Made by a program: the position numbers and the translations under genes. A stretch of 64,000 nucleotides of DNA, taken from Candidatus Planktophila limnetica (GTDB taxonomy: Bacteria > Actinomycetota > Actinomycetes > Nanopelagicales > Nanopelagicaceae). Below, one piece after another: positions 39,212 through 48,302 of the stretch (position 1 is its first letter; every line of letters begins with the position of its first letter). The notes under the pieces were generated by a model. The model was not told where the DNA came from. It was given only the letters and a program-made list of their open reading frames with translations, and did no database searches. Location of the stretch: the NCBI RefSeq assembly GCF_002288365.1, contig NZ_CP016782.1:248001-312000 (forward strand), in the 5' to 3' direction.

Positions 39212-39610
39212 ATGACACTGACTCCTGATTGGCAACTCTTACATTCAACTGCAATTGCTGCGAGTAAAAAAGCGTATGCACCATATTCAAATTTTCCGGT
39301 GGGTGTTGCAGGTTTGGTCAATGATGGACGAATTATCAGTGGCTGTAACGTTGAAAATGCGAGTTACGGACTTGGATTGTGCGCGGAATGCAGCATGACA
39401 TCAGAGCTAGTAATGAGTGGCGGCGGCCGTTTGGTTGCTGTTCTGTGTGTTGATGCACAAGGTGATTACTTGGCCCCGTGCGGACGATGCAGGCAACTCT
39501 TATTCGAACATGGTGGCAATGAGTTACTACTTATGACACCTGATGGACCTATGAAAATGTCTACGATTTTGCCTTGGGCATTTGGTCCTGATGATTTAGA
39601 TCGTAAATAG
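39212..39610 (+). CDS. cdd: Cytidine deaminase
   Basis: The enzyme hydrolytically deaminates cytidine and deoxycytidine to uridine and deoxyuridine. The 132-residue homotetrameric-type protein has the zinc motifs CNVENASYGLGLCAECSM (Cys-Ala-Glu catalytic core) and PCGRCRQLLFEH with the other two Cys ligands. AAYAPYSNFPVG-type substrate loop is seen as KKAYAPYSNFPVG. It abuts the transporter permease, so deamination immediately follows import, and is followed by deoA after 6 bp. Confidence 0.96.
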   Translation: MTLTPDWQLLHSTAIAASKKAYAPYSNFPVGVAGLVNDGRIISGCNVENASYGLGLCAECSMTSELVMSGGGRLVAVLCVDAQGDYLAPCGRCRQLLFEHGGNELLLMTPDGPMKMSTILPWAFGPDDLDRK

Positions 39611-39616
39611 TTTTAG

Positions 39617-40906
39617 ATGAGTGCGTTAGAACCCTTTTCGGCAGTAGAAATCATTGCTGCTAAACGCGATAAAGCAGTTCTCACAAATCCACAGATCGAT
39701 TGGGTAATCGATGCATATACACGTGGAGCAGTTGCCGATGAACAAATGTCTGCATTGTTGATGGCAATTTTACTTAATGGAATGAATTCACAAGAAATAT
39801 CTCGCTGGACTAATGCCATGATAAATAGCGGTGAGAAAATGAATTGGTCAATGCTTGATCGTCCCACAGTAGATAAACACTCAACAGGAGGAGTTGGTGA
39901 CAAAATAACTTTGCCATTAGCGCCCCTTGTTGCAGCATGTGGTGCTGCGGTTCCACAATTATCTGGACGTGGATTGGGTCATACTGGTGGCACATTAGAT
40001 AAGTTAGAAGCGATTGCAGGCTGGCAAGCATCTCTTAGCAATGAAAAAATGCTACAAGTTTTGCAAGAGTGTGGAGCGGTTATTTGCGCCGCAGGTGCTG
40101 GTTTGGCTCCGGCGGATAAAAAGTTGTATGCACTACGTGATGTGACTGCAACGGTTGAAGCAATTCCACTTATTGCATCATCGATTATGAGTAAGAAAAT
40201 CGCAGAAGGTACGAGTGCGCTGGTTCTAGATGTTAAAACTGGCTCTGGTGCATTTATGAGCGATCCATTAAAGGCTCGTGAATTAGCACAAACAATGGTT
40301 GGCCTTGGAAAAGACGCTGGAGTAAAAACTCTTGCGTTGGTAACTGCGATGGATGTTCCCCTTGGCCTTACAGCTGGAAATGCACTGGAAGTTCGGGAAT
40401 CACTAGAAGTTCTAGCAGGCGGCGGTCCAGCAGATGTTGTGGAGTTAACAATTATTTTTGCCCGTGAGATGTTGGAACTCGTTGGCATTAAAGGAAAAGA
40501 TCCCGAGCGTGCTCTTAAAGATGGTTCTGCAATGGATGTGTGGCGAAAAATGATTAGCGCTCAGGGCGGAAATCCAGATGCACCGCTGCCGGTTGCAAAA
40601 GAGAAATTAACAATATCTGCCGATGCAAGCGGCACCGTTTTGTCTATGGATGCAATGTCAGTTGGTGTGGCTGCTTGGCGCTTAGGAGCAGGGCGCTCAC
40701 GTCAAGGAGAGAGTGTGCAATCTGGCGCTGGAATCGAAATTCATAAGAAACCTGGCGAAAAGATCGTCGCAGGAGAGCCTTTGTATACCCTTCATACCGA
40801 TACGCCTGAACGATTTGCACGAGCGCAGGAAGTACTAGAAGGTAGTGTTGCAATTGGTAGCACAGATGTGAAGCGACTTCCGCTTATCGTGGAACGAATT
40901 AATTGA
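39617..40906 (+). CDS. deoA: Thymidine/pyrimidine-nucleoside phosphorylase
   Basis: The enzyme phosphorolyses thymidine, deoxyuridine or uridine to base plus (deoxy)ribose-1-phosphate. The 429-residue protein has [48 protein letters not shown] near 86-132, the family's phosphate-binding signature. [11 protein letters not shown] near 205 and the C-terminal PYNP domain with [16 protein letters not shown] and [14 protein letters not shown] follow. The product sugar phosphate would go to the mutase and DeoC encoded at 47331-49919. The add gene follows after 13 bp. Confidence 0.95.
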   Translation: MSALEPFSAVEIIAAKRDKAVLTNPQIDWVIDAYTRGAVADEQMSALLMAILLNGMNSQEISRWTNAMINSGEKMNWSMLDRPTVDKHSTGGVGDKITLPLAPLVAACGAAVPQLSGRGLGHTGGTLDKLEAIAGWQASLSNEKMLQVLQECGAVICAAGAGLAPADKKLYALRDVTATVEAIPLIASSIMSKKIAEGTSALVLDVKTGSGAFMSDPLKARELAQTMVGLGKDAGVKTLALVTAMDVPLGLTAGNALEVRESLEVLAGGGPADVVELTIIFAREMLELVGIKGKDPERALKDGSAMDVWRKMISAQGGNPDAPLPVAKEKLTISADASGTVLSMDAMSVGVAAWRLGAGRSRQGESVQSGAGIEIHKKPGEKIVAGEPLYTLHTDTPERFARAQEVLEGSVAIGSTDVKRLPLIVERIN

Positions 40907-40919
40907 AATTGGTGAAAAA

Positions 40920-42014
40920 GTGAGTATGCAAAGTATTCCAACGATCGAGCAGATTAAACGTGTTCCAAAGGTTTTATTACACGATCACTTAGATGGTGGA
41001 TTACGCCCACAAACAATTATTGATATCGCTAAGAAAATTGGATACACCGCTCTACCCACAGATAATGCAGAAGAATTAGGCGAATGGTTTCGTGAATCGT
41101 GCGATTCTGGATCTTTGGTGCGCTACCTAGAAACTTTTAGTCACACCATCGCAGTCATGCAAACCCGAGAAAATATTATTCAAGTTGCGCGTGAATGCGC
41201 ACTCGACCTTGCTCGAGACGGAGTTGTCTACGCTGAAGTTCGAGGAGCGCCCGAGCTATTTACTGAGCAGGGACTCTCACTCGATGACGTTATCCAAGCA
41301 ACTTTAGATGGCTATCGCGAAGGTGAAGAGTTGGCACGTAAAGAAGGATTCACAATTCGCGTGCAATCTCTCTTATGTGGAATGCGACAAAATAATCGAT
41401 CTCAAGAAGTTGCCGAATTAGCAGTTAAGTATCGCGATAAAGGTGTTGTGGGATTTGATATCGCAGGCCCTGAAGATGGCTTCCCACCTTCTAATCAACA
41501 AAGCACATTTGAGTATCTTCGTCGTGAAGATGCACACTTTACAATTCACGCCGGTGAAGCCTACGGACTGCCATCTATTTGGGAAGCTATTCAATTATGT
41601 GGAGCAGAACGCCTAGGTCACGGCGTAAGAATTATTGATGACATTGACGTAAGCAGCGGCGAACCTAAATTAGGTCAACTCGCTTCATATATTCGTGACC
41701 GAAGAATTCCACTAGAACTCTGTCCAACATCGAATTTACAAACGGGGGCTGCGAAAAATATTGAGCAGCATCCCATTGGAATTTTGGCAAAACTGCGCTT
41801 TCGAGTAACGCTAAATACGGATAATCGCTTAATGAGCCAAACTTCCATGACTCATGAAATGACAGAAGTAGTTCGGGCATTTAAGTGGGATTTCGCTGAT
41901 TTACAAAGAATTACAATTAATGGGATGAAGAGTGCATTCATTCCTTACCCAGAGCGGCTAGAAATAATCGAAAAGATTATTAAGCCAGGATATGCAGCGA
42001 TTGCATCTGAATAA
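40920..42014 (+). CDS. add: Adenosine deaminase
   Basis: The enzyme converts (deoxy)adenosine to (deoxy)inosine. The 364-residue TIM-barrel protein has the zinc motif [12 protein letters not shown] near 19-30, HAGEAYG near 210, RLGHGVRI, and the [17 protein letters not shown] end-of-barrel motif of actinobacterial ADAs. Two starts are possible, GTG 40920 or ATG 40926; the former is used. The product is a substrate of the purine nucleoside phosphorylase at 49924-50754. The P450 ATG follows its TAA directly. Confidence 0.95.
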   Translation: MSMQSIPTIEQIKRVPKVLLHDHLDGGLRPQTIIDIAKKIGYTALPTDNAEELGEWFRESCDSGSLVRYLETFSHTIAVMQTRENIIQVARECALDLARDGVVYAEVRGAPELFTEQGLSLDDVIQATLDGYREGEELARKEGFTIRVQSLLCGMRQNNRSQEVAELAVKYRDKGVVGFDIAGPEDGFPPSNQQSTFEYLRREDAHFTIHAGEAYGLPSIWEAIQLCGAERLGHGVRIIDDIDVSSGEPKLGQLASYIRDRRIPLELCPTSNLQTGAAKNIEQHPIGILAKLRFRVTLNTDNRLMSQTSMTHEMTEVVRAFKWDFADLQRITINGMKSAFIPYPERLEIIEKIIKPGYAAIASE

Positions 42015-43208
42015 ATGATTGATTTTCTAGACAAAGACTTCATAGAAAATCCATATCCAGCGCTTGAACAATTACGGGCAGAAGGTAAACCCATCTGGCA
42101 TGAGGGTGTTCAGATGTATCTGGCAGCTAGATACGAGGATGCAAATGAAGTATTGCGAACCAAATCTTTAGGACGTATTTTTAAGCCGAAAGATCCCGAA
42201 TTTGAATGGGATGTATTTAACTGGTTACACGCTGATTCAATTCTAGATAGTGAACCACCTAAACACACTCGCTTGCGTTCACTGGTTGCCAAAGCATTTA
42301 ATCGAAACAAAATCGAAAGCCAGCGCCCTGCCATAGAAAAAATCACTAATGAGTTACTGGACGCTATTGAGGTAAAAATTCACGCTGGACAGACTTTTGA
42401 TGTCATCGCAGATTACGCGGAGCCACTTCCAGTAAAAGTCATCGCTGCTTTATTGGGATTTCCGCAGGAAGATGAGTATTTGTTAAGGCCGTGGTCTCAA
42501 TCAATAGTAAAGATGTATGAAGTTAATCCAACTCTTGAACATCAAAACGAAGCCAAAGAAGCTGCAAGAGAGTTTGCTGATTATGTTCATGGACTAATGC
42601 TGGATCGCAAGAAGAATCCAGGCACTGATTTAATCAGCGACCTGGCCGCAGTTGAAGAGAGCGGTGAAAAGTTAAGTGCCCACGAATTAGTAGCCACGTG
42701 CATTCTTTTACTAAACGCCGGCCATGAAGCAAGTGTTAATGCTTTTGGAAATGGAATGGTTGCTGCACTCTCACGTCCTGATCAAGCAGCGTTACTGCGC
42801 ACCCGAGCGCGCGAGATTGCAGAAAGTGCAGTTGAAGAATTCTTACGTTTTGATGCTCCGCTTCATCTATTTGAGCGAACTGCGACAGCCGATACAACCA
42901 TCGGGGGAGTAATAGTTAAAGAAGGTCAAAAAATTGCATCCTTGTTGGGCTCTGCTAACCGTGATGAAAAAATCTTTGAACGTTCAAATGAGATGGATCT
43001 CTTGCGAAATCCCAACCCACACATTGGTTTTGGTGCAGGTATACATTTTTGCCTAGGAGGCCCACTTGCTCGTCTTGAAATGGGAATTTCTTTACCGGCT
43101 CTTTTTGAAAGATTTAAAGATATTGAATTAGCAAGTACTCCAAAGCGACGTCCAACTTTTGTTTTACGTGGTTATGAAAGTGTTGAAATTTCAGCTGCAC
43201 GTGGATAA
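42015..43208 (+). CDS. Cytochrome P450 embedded in the nucleoside operon
   Basis: The 397-residue soluble bacterial P450 has the I-helix AGHEAS at 235-240, the K-helix ExxR at E275-R278, and the heme loop FGAGIHFCLGG with Cys346. The Thr that activates oxygen in P450cam is Ala239 here, as in the AGFEAS of CYP107/P450eryF, which suggests substrate-assisted catalysis. It begins directly after add and ends the run of seven same-strand genes begun by the ABC ATPase. No ferredoxin or reductase is in the window. The substrate is unknown. Its 3' end overlaps convergent ribokinase by 37 bp. Confidence 0.93.
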   Translation: MIDFLDKDFIENPYPALEQLRAEGKPIWHEGVQMYLAARYEDANEVLRTKSLGRIFKPKDPEFEWDVFNWLHADSILDSEPPKHTRLRSLVAKAFNRNKIESQRPAIEKITNELLDAIEVKIHAGQTFDVIADYAEPLPVKVIAALLGFPQEDEYLLRPWSQSIVKMYEVNPTLEHQNEAKEAAREFADYVHGLMLDRKKNPGTDLISDLAAVEESGEKLSAHELVATCILLLNAGHEASVNAFGNGMVAALSRPDQAALLRTRAREIAESAVEEFLRFDAPLHLFERTATADTTIGGVIVKEGQKIASLLGSANRDEKIFERSNEMDLLRNPNPHIGFGAGIHFCLGGPLARLEMGISLPALFERFKDIELASTPKRRPTFVLRGYESVEISAARG

Positions 43209-44068
43209 GAAGATTGCGCGCCTTTTCTTGTCACGCTAATTGATGCAATACGACAAGCAAATTGAGCCGCTGAGGATGGATCTAATCCACGACCGAGTGC
43301 ATATGAAAAGGATCCTATAAAGCAATCGCCAGCACCAGTGGTGTCAACTGCATTAACTGACTCTGTCGGAATTCGTGTAATTGTTCCTGATTCCGAAATA
43401 AGAATTGCACCAGCGCTTCCCACAGTGATTACAGAGTTCTTCCCTTCTCGAAACTTCTCTAGATTAAAGCTCTCTGGAGCAGATCCAGTAAATTGCTTGA
43501 ACTCCACCTCATTGGGAATTAACCAATCTGTAACTTCTAATAACTCAGCACTTAACTCTTCAAAAGGAGCAGGATTCAAAATCGTTGTACACCCACGCTC
43601 TTTGGCTGCTTTAAATGCAGCTGTTGTGACAGCTTGTGGAATTTCGCACTGCCCAATAACTATCGAAAGTTCTGGAATAGAGTTGATGGCACCCACCGCA
43701 TGCTTGGCGTTAAAGTCATGATTAGCACCTGAGACAACAATAATTCTATTTTCACCTGATTTATCTACCCAAATATGTGCAACACCTGTTGGCAATTCTG
43801 AAATTTTTACGAACTCTGAATTGATTTTTTGGCTGGTGAAATTTTCTTTGTAGGATTTTCCGAAGAGATCATCTCCGATGCTGCCAACCATATAAACATC
43901 AGCACCAGCTAGGGCTGCCATGACTGCTTGGTTCGCACCTTTTCCACCAAAGCCGGTTGCAAATAGATTTCCGAAAAGGGTTTGCCCGGGTGTCGGTAAA
44001 ACGTCTGCATAACAAGTCAGATCCATGCAGGTACTGCCTACTATTGCGATCACTGGTGCTTTGGCCAC
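43172..44068 (-). CDS. rbsK: Ribokinase (PfkB family)
   Basis: The enzyme phosphorylates ribose, or related sugars, to ribose-5-phosphate. The 298-residue protein has VGSTCMDLTCYADVLPTPGQT, the PfkB signature GFGGKGANQAVMAALAG near 38-54, NPAPF in the lid region, NEVEFKQF, and the catalytic anion-hole motif DTTGAGDCFIGSF near 244-256. The start is GTG 44068 with TATTAT seven bases upstream. The divergent neighbour is a nucleoside hydrolase, which releases ribose, so the pair forms a ribose-recovery unit. It converges on the P450 gene with a 37-bp overlap. Confidence 0.92.
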   Translation of the reverse strand: MAKAPVIAIVGSTCMDLTCYADVLPTPGQTLFGNLFATGFGGKGANQAVMAALAGADVYMVGSIGDDLFGKSYKENFTSQKINSEFVKISELPTGVAHIWVDKSGENRIIVVSGANHDFNAKHAVGAINSIPELSIVIGQCEIPQAVTTAAFKAAKERGCTTILNPAPFEELSAELLEVTDWLIPNEVEFKQFTGSAPESFNLEKFREGKNSVITVGSAGAILISESGTITRIPTESVNAVDTTGAGDCFIGSFSYALGRGLDPSSAAQFACRIASISVTRKGAQSSYPRAAEISTLS

Positions 44069-44091
44069 GAAATAGATAATAGGCTAACTCC
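44069..44091. promoter_or_regulatory. Overlapping divergent leaderless promoters (rbsK and nucleoside hydrolase)
   Basis: The 23-bp gap contains TATTAT on the minus strand (44081-44076), seven bases before the rbsK GTG. It also contains TAGGCT on the plus strand (44080-44085), six bases before the hydrolase ATG. The two hexamers share two bases. Confidence 0.52.
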
Positions 44092-45039
44092 ATGAATTCC
44101 ACACCAGTAATACTTGATGTAGATACAGGAATCGATGATGCCTTTGCGATTTTATTCGCTGCCCGTCATCCATCAATAAAATTACTTGGGGTTACGTGTG
44201 TGGATGGAAATACAAATGTTGCCCAAGTTGTGGCAAATACACTTCAAGTACTAGATGCTGCTGGGGCTGGCGATATTCCTGTTGCTCGCGGGGCGATACG
44301 ACCACTTCTTGGACAATCTCAATACGCTGAATATGTTCATGGTGAAGATGGAATGGGTGACTTAGGTTTACCGCCATCTCGTAGAAGTGTTGACTCTCGA
44401 TCTGCAATCGAACTACTTCGCGATTTAGTTGATCAATCTAAAGAACCCGTGACACTAGTTCCACTAGCACCGCTGACAAATATTGCGTTGTTCTTGCGAG
44501 CATTTCCCGAGAGCGCAAAAAAACTTAAGCGAATTGTTCTCATGGGCGGTTCTGCATCAGCAGGAAATGCAACACCTGCCGCAGAATTTAACGTCTGGCA
44601 TGATCCAGAAGCTGCCGCCATTGTTTTCCAAAGTGGTATTCCGATCACAATGTATGGCCTTGATGTTTTTATGCGTCCATGTGTAAGTGCTGAAGAAGCC
44701 GCAAAACTTTCTAAGTCATCAGATCCGTGTGCGCAATTTGCGGCACGATTGATAAGTGCATTTATTGAGCGCATTGGCTCACCGGTTACATTGGGTGATT
44801 ATGGAGCGGTAGCAAGTGTTATTGCACCTGAATTAATCACAACTGAGAGATTTGATGTAGTAGTTGATACTTCTTCAGGTCCAGCTAGAGGTCAAACGAT
44901 TGTTGATCGCAGACCAGCACTTGAATTAGAAATAGAACCACTTCGCTTAGAAAATGCAGCCAAAGTCGATGTCACCTTAGATTTAGATGTTGAGGCAATG
45001 CGCCAGCTGTGGCTTAAAACTATTGATCCGAATTTCTAA
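44092..45039 (+). CDS. Inosine/uridine-preferring nucleoside hydrolase
   Basis: The enzyme cleaves ribonucleosides to base and free ribose. The 315-residue protein begins PVILDVDTGIDDAFAILFAA, the Ca2+-binding DxDxGxDD motif, with VTCVDGNTNVAQVVANTLQVL and LVPLAPLTNIAL. MGGSASAGNATPAAEFNVWHDPEAA follows near 150-175, giving the second metal-ligand region, and MYGLDV near 182. No signal peptide is seen, so hydrolysis is cytoplasmic after import. It abuts the convergent aldehyde dehydrogenase-like gene with no spacer. Confidence 0.93.
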   Translation: MNSTPVILDVDTGIDDAFAILFAARHPSIKLLGVTCVDGNTNVAQVVANTLQVLDAAGAGDIPVARGAIRPLLGQSQYAEYVHGEDGMGDLGLPPSRRSVDSRSAIELLRDLVDQSKEPVTLVPLAPLTNIALFLRAFPESAKKLKRIVLMGGSASAGNATPAAEFNVWHDPEAAAIVFQSGIPITMYGLDVFMRPCVSAEEAAKLSKSSDPCAQFAARLISAFIERIGSPVTLGDYGAVASVIAPELITTERFDVVVDTSSGPARGQTIVDRRPALELEIEPLRLENAAKVDVTLDLDVEAMRQLWLKTIDPNF

Positions 45040-45885
45040 TTACACACCGATTGGGTGCCAGACAGTCTTTGACTCCATGAAAGCCAAGATTCGCCCAGGT
45101 GTAGCAACTTCTTTGAAAGCGTGAATTCGCTTTAAATTTTGTGCTCCAGCGACTTTTACTTCAGCAACCAATTTAGAATCTAATCCGGTGATATCTAGGC
45201 CATCAATATCCATATGAGATGCAAACCAAGGCGCTAATTCTGCAGTTTTTCCTGTCAAAATATTTACAACTCCAGCGGGTACATCACTAGTTGCAATCAC
45301 TTCTGCAAGGCTCATTGCAGGAAGCGGAGCACTTTCACTGGCAAGTGCGATGACCGTGTTACCACTTGCAATAATTGGTGCAATTCCTGCGATAAAGCCA
45401 AGCAGTGCTGATTTCTTTGGAGCAATAAAACCAACAACACCGAGTGCTTCTGGAATCGTGAAGTTGTAATAAGGGCCAGCAACAGGGTTTGTGGCACCAT
45501 CTAGTGCGCTGATTTTATCTGTCCAACCCGCATACCAAACAAGCAGATCGATACTTGCTTCAACTTCATCACTCGCCTTTTTCGCGGCAACGCCCGTGAG
45601 TTCTGAAATTTCAGAGATGAATTGTTCGCGGCGACCTTCTAGCATTTCTGCAATGCGATAAAGAATTTGTCCGCGGTTGTAGGCAGTTGCTTGAGACCAA
45701 CCACTTTGAGCAGAGCGTGCCGCAACAACTGCGTCCTTAAGATCTTTACGCGAAGCCATACATGGGTTTGCAATGAAAACTCCTTTAGAGTTTTTCACTT
45801 CATATGTACGGCCAGATTCAGTGCGTGGGAAAGCCCCACCAATGAATAACTTGTAAGTTTTCTTCACATCAATGCGCTTACTCAT
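45040..45885 (-). CDS. Aldehyde dehydrogenase-fold protein lacking the catalytic Cys domain
   Basis: The 281-residue protein aligns with the NAD-binding half of aldehyde dehydrogenases: YKLFIGGAFPRTESGRTYEV at the start, RGQILYRIAEMLEGRREQF, GVVGFIAPKKSALLGFIAGIAPIIASGNTVIALAS, and DVPAGVVNILTG. It ends before the catalytic Cys region, and the nucleotide-binding PWNxP is replaced by APKKS. It overlaps the full-length enzyme upstream by 8 bp and follows deoC in the operon. In ALDH16 proteins a second, often Cys-less ALDH domain follows the catalytic one, so this may be the separate-chain equivalent. It has no frameshift and is not treated as a pseudogene. Confidence 0.82.
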   Translation of the reverse strand: MSKRIDVKKTYKLFIGGAFPRTESGRTYEVKNSKGVFIANPCMASRKDLKDAVVAARSAQSGWSQATAYNRGQILYRIAEMLEGRREQFISEISELTGVAAKKASDEVEASIDLLVWYAGWTDKISALDGATNPVAGPYYNFTIPEALGVVGFIAPKKSALLGFIAGIAPIIASGNTVIALASESAPLPAMSLAEVIATSDVPAGVVNILTGKTAELAPWFASHMDIDGLDITGLDSKLVAEVKVAGAQNLKRIHAFKEVATPGRILAFMESKTVWHPIGV

Positions 45886-47317
45886 ATGAAACTCCTTTGA
45901 GATAAGCAGTTAAGCCGTGGCGACCACCTTCGCGACCCCAGCCAGACTCTTTGTAACCACCGAAGGGACTTGTTGGGTCAAATTTATTAAATGTATTTGC
46001 CCAAACAACTCCGGCCTTTAACTTTTGGGAAGCCCAGAGAATCTTTGAACCTTTCTCACTCCAGATACCTGCAGAAAGTCCGAAAGGAGTGTTATTTGCC
46101 TTATCAATTCCTTCTTGCGGAGTACGAAATGTGAGTACTGATAAAACTGGACCAAATATTTCTTCACGCGCAATTCGATGAGATTGCGTGACACCGGTAA
46201 ATATTGTTGGAGCAAACCAGAAGCCTTTATTTGGCAGAGCACATTCAGGGCTCCAGCGTTGCGCACCCTCTGCATCTCCGGCAAGGGAGAGCTCCTTAAT
46301 TATCTCTAACTGCGCGCGTGAATTAATAGCGCCTAAATCAGTGTTTTTATCGAGCGGATCTCCCACACGAATCTTTTCCATGCGCTTTTGCAACTTCTTA
46401 ATAAATTCATCAGAAATACTCTCTTGAATTACAAGTCGTGATCCAGCGCAGCACACATGTCCTTGATTAAAGAAAATTCCATTGACAATTCCTTCTACGC
46501 TTTCATCAATCGCAGCATCTTCAAAGACGACATTTGCAGCTTTGCCACCTAGTTCTAAGGTCACACTCTTTGAAGTTCCGGCAACAGCTTGAGCAATGAT
46601 CTTTCCAACTTCAGTAGATCCTGTGAATGCGATTTTGCTTATGCCTGGGTGGTTAACAATTAACGCACCTGTTGAACCATCTCCAGTGACGATATTTACA
46701 ACACCTGCTGGTAATCCAGCTTGCTCACATACTTCTGCAAAGAGCAGAGCTGTCAGTGAAGTGGTCTCCGCCGGCTTTAGAACTACAGTGTTTCCAGTTG
46801 CAAGGGCAGGGGCAATTTTCCAAGCAAGCATAAGCAAAGGAAAATTCCAAGGAATAATCTGACCGACGACTCCGTGTGCTTTTGTTTTTGTACCAACACC
46901 TGCAAATTCAAGTTTATCAGCCCACCCTGCATGATAGAAAAAGTGCGCAGCGGCAAGAGGCACGTCAACATCACGAGATTCTCTAATTGGTTTTCCATTA
47001 TCCAAACTTTCCAGCACAGCAAATTCACGAGCGCGCTCTTGCAATATGCGCGCGATTCTAAATAAATACTTACCACGTTCACGGCCTGAAAGTTTTGACC
47101 AGTGAGCATCTAGAGCTTTCTTGGCAGCTTTGACTGCTGCATCAACATCTTTTTTGCTGCCTAGAGCGATTGAGCTAAGAACTTCTTCAGTAGCAGGATT
47201 AATTGTTGGAAAATGTTTTTCTCCGGCTACAAATTTTCCACCGATGTAATGCCCATATTTAGGCTTAATGGAGACGCTGGCGCGTGATTCCGGCGCCGGT
47301 GCATATTCGAATGTCAT
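45878..47317 (-). CDS. Aldehyde dehydrogenase, full-length (probably acetaldehyde oxidation downstream of DeoC)
   Basis: This NAD(P)-dependent aldehyde dehydrogenase has 479 residues. It has GQIIPWNFPLLMLAWKIAPALATGNTVVLKPAE (about 152-184), FTGSTEVG near 231, the general base Glu255 in LELGGKA, and the catalytic Cys289 in NQGHVCCAGSR. EEIFGPVLSV near 388 is also present. It lies between deoC, which releases acetaldehyde, and the half-length ALDH, so acetaldehyde is the likely substrate by context; this is inference. The two ALDH genes overlap by 8 bp and probably form a complex. Confidence 0.93.
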   Translation of the reverse strand: MTFEYAPAPESRASVSIKPKYGHYIGGKFVAGEKHFPTINPATEEVLSSIALGSKKDVDAAVKAAKKALDAHWSKLSGRERGKYLFRIARILQERAREFAVLESLDNGKPIRESRDVDVPLAAAHFFYHAGWADKLEFAGVGTKTKAHGVVGQIIPWNFPLLMLAWKIAPALATGNTVVLKPAETTSLTALLFAEVCEQAGLPAGVVNIVTGDGSTGALIVNHPGISKIAFTGSTEVGKIIAQAVAGTSKSVTLELGGKAANVVFEDAAIDESVEGIVNGIFFNQGHVCCAGSRLVIQESISDEFIKKLQKRMEKIRVGDPLDKNTDLGAINSRAQLEIIKELSLAGDAEGAQRWSPECALPNKGFWFAPTIFTGVTQSHRIAREEIFGPVLSVLTFRTPQEGIDKANNTPFGLSAGIWSEKGSKILWASQKLKAGVVWANTFNKFDPTSPFGGYKESGWGREGGRHGLTAYLKGVSYE

Positions 47318-47330
47318 GCGAAATTCTCCA

Positions 47331-48287
47331 TTAATCGATCGTTACGTACTGAGGGCTAGCGTAGTAGCCATCATCCATTTTCATACGCTGCATCAATAGG
47401 TCATTAAGCAGTGCGCTAGCACCAATTCTAAATAGCTTTGGAGTTAGCCATTCAGGACCTGCAGTCTCATTTACGAGCACTAGTTGTTTGATCGCATCCT
47501 TGGTATTTCGGATGCCACCAGCTGGTTTAACTCCAATTCGCACTCCAGCCATCTCATAAAAGTCTCGAACTGCCTCAAGCATCACAAGCACAACTGGTGG
47601 TGTTGCCGCTGGAGCAATTTTACCGGTAGAAGTTTTGATGAAATCTGCGCCAGCGAGCATTGCTAAGTAGGAAGCTTTTCGAACATTGTCATATGTGACA
47701 AGTTCTCCTGTTTCAAAGATAACTTTAAGGTGGGCTTTGTCCCCGCATATTTCTTTGATAGCAACTATTTCATTGAAAACTTCAATATATTTTCCAGACA
47801 AAAAAGCCCCACGGTCAATGACCATATCTATTTCTGCAGCACCTGCGGCAATCGCATCCTTCGTATCTTGAATTTTAACTTCCATAGAAGCACGTCCAGA
47901 TGGGAAAGCAGTTGAAACCGCTGCAACAGGAACATGTGTGCCACCAATTAAATCCAGATGAGTTCGCGCAATAGAGACCATGTCGTTATAGACGCAGACT
48001 GCTCCCACACTTGGAACGCTGAGATCTGTTGGATCTGGGCGAACTGCTTTTGCACATAATGCTTGCACTTTGCCTTGTGTGTCAGCACCTTCAAGTGTTG
48101 TTAAATCAACCATAGATATCGCGGTATCAATTGCCCAGCGCTTGCTAGTTGTTTTAATGCTTCTAGTTGCAAGCATTGCTGCGCGACTATCGGCGCCGAC
48201 GGCATCAACGCCGGGCAAATCAGTAAGAAATTTCCGAAGTGAGGTGTCAGTTCCATCGGTGAGGCCGTAATACATCTCGCACCTCAT
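47331..48287 (-). CDS. deoC: Deoxyribose-phosphate aldolase
   Basis: DeoC cleaves 2-deoxyribose-5-phosphate to glyceraldehyde-3-phosphate and acetaldehyde. The 318-residue protein is the longer actinobacterial/eukaryotic type: IDLTTLEG-like MVDLTTLEGADTQGKV near 59-74, AVCVYNDMV, EIDMVIDRGAFLSGKY, KVIFETGEL, and the Schiff-base lysine in GADFIKTSTGKIAP near 218-230. GVKPAGGIRNTKDA follows. The start is uncertain between ATG 48287 and ATG 48275, the latter having GAGGTG just upstream. It sits 15 bp after the mutase gene and 13 bp before the aldehyde dehydrogenase. Confidence 0.95.
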   Translation of the reverse strand: MRCEMYYGLTDGTDTSLRKFLTDLPGVDAVGADSRAAMLATRSIKTTSKRWAIDTAISMVDLTTLEGADTQGKVQALCAKAVRPDPTDLSVPSVGAVCVYNDMVSIARTHLDLIGGTHVPVAAVSTAFPSGRASMEVKIQDTKDAIAAGAAEIDMVIDRGAFLSGKYIEVFNEIVAIKEICGDKAHLKVIFETGELVTYDNVRKASYLAMLAGADFIKTSTGKIAPAATPPVVLVMLEAVRDFYEMAGVRIGVKPAGGIRNTKDAIKQLVLVNETAGPEWLTPKLFRIGASALLNDLLMQRMKMDDGYYASPQYVTID

Positions 48288-48302
48288 CCAATCTCTCGGT
48301 TG

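Noticed and set aside
39979-40488. 169-codon minus-strand frame inside deoA
   Set aside because: Antisense shadow of a conserved gene, no motif, no ribosome-binding site.
45040-45885. Half-length ALDH as a pseudogene
   Set aside because: It has an intact start coupled to the upstream gene, no frameshift or internal stop, and no leftover C-terminal half downstream, where the convergent nucleoside hydrolase ends directly.
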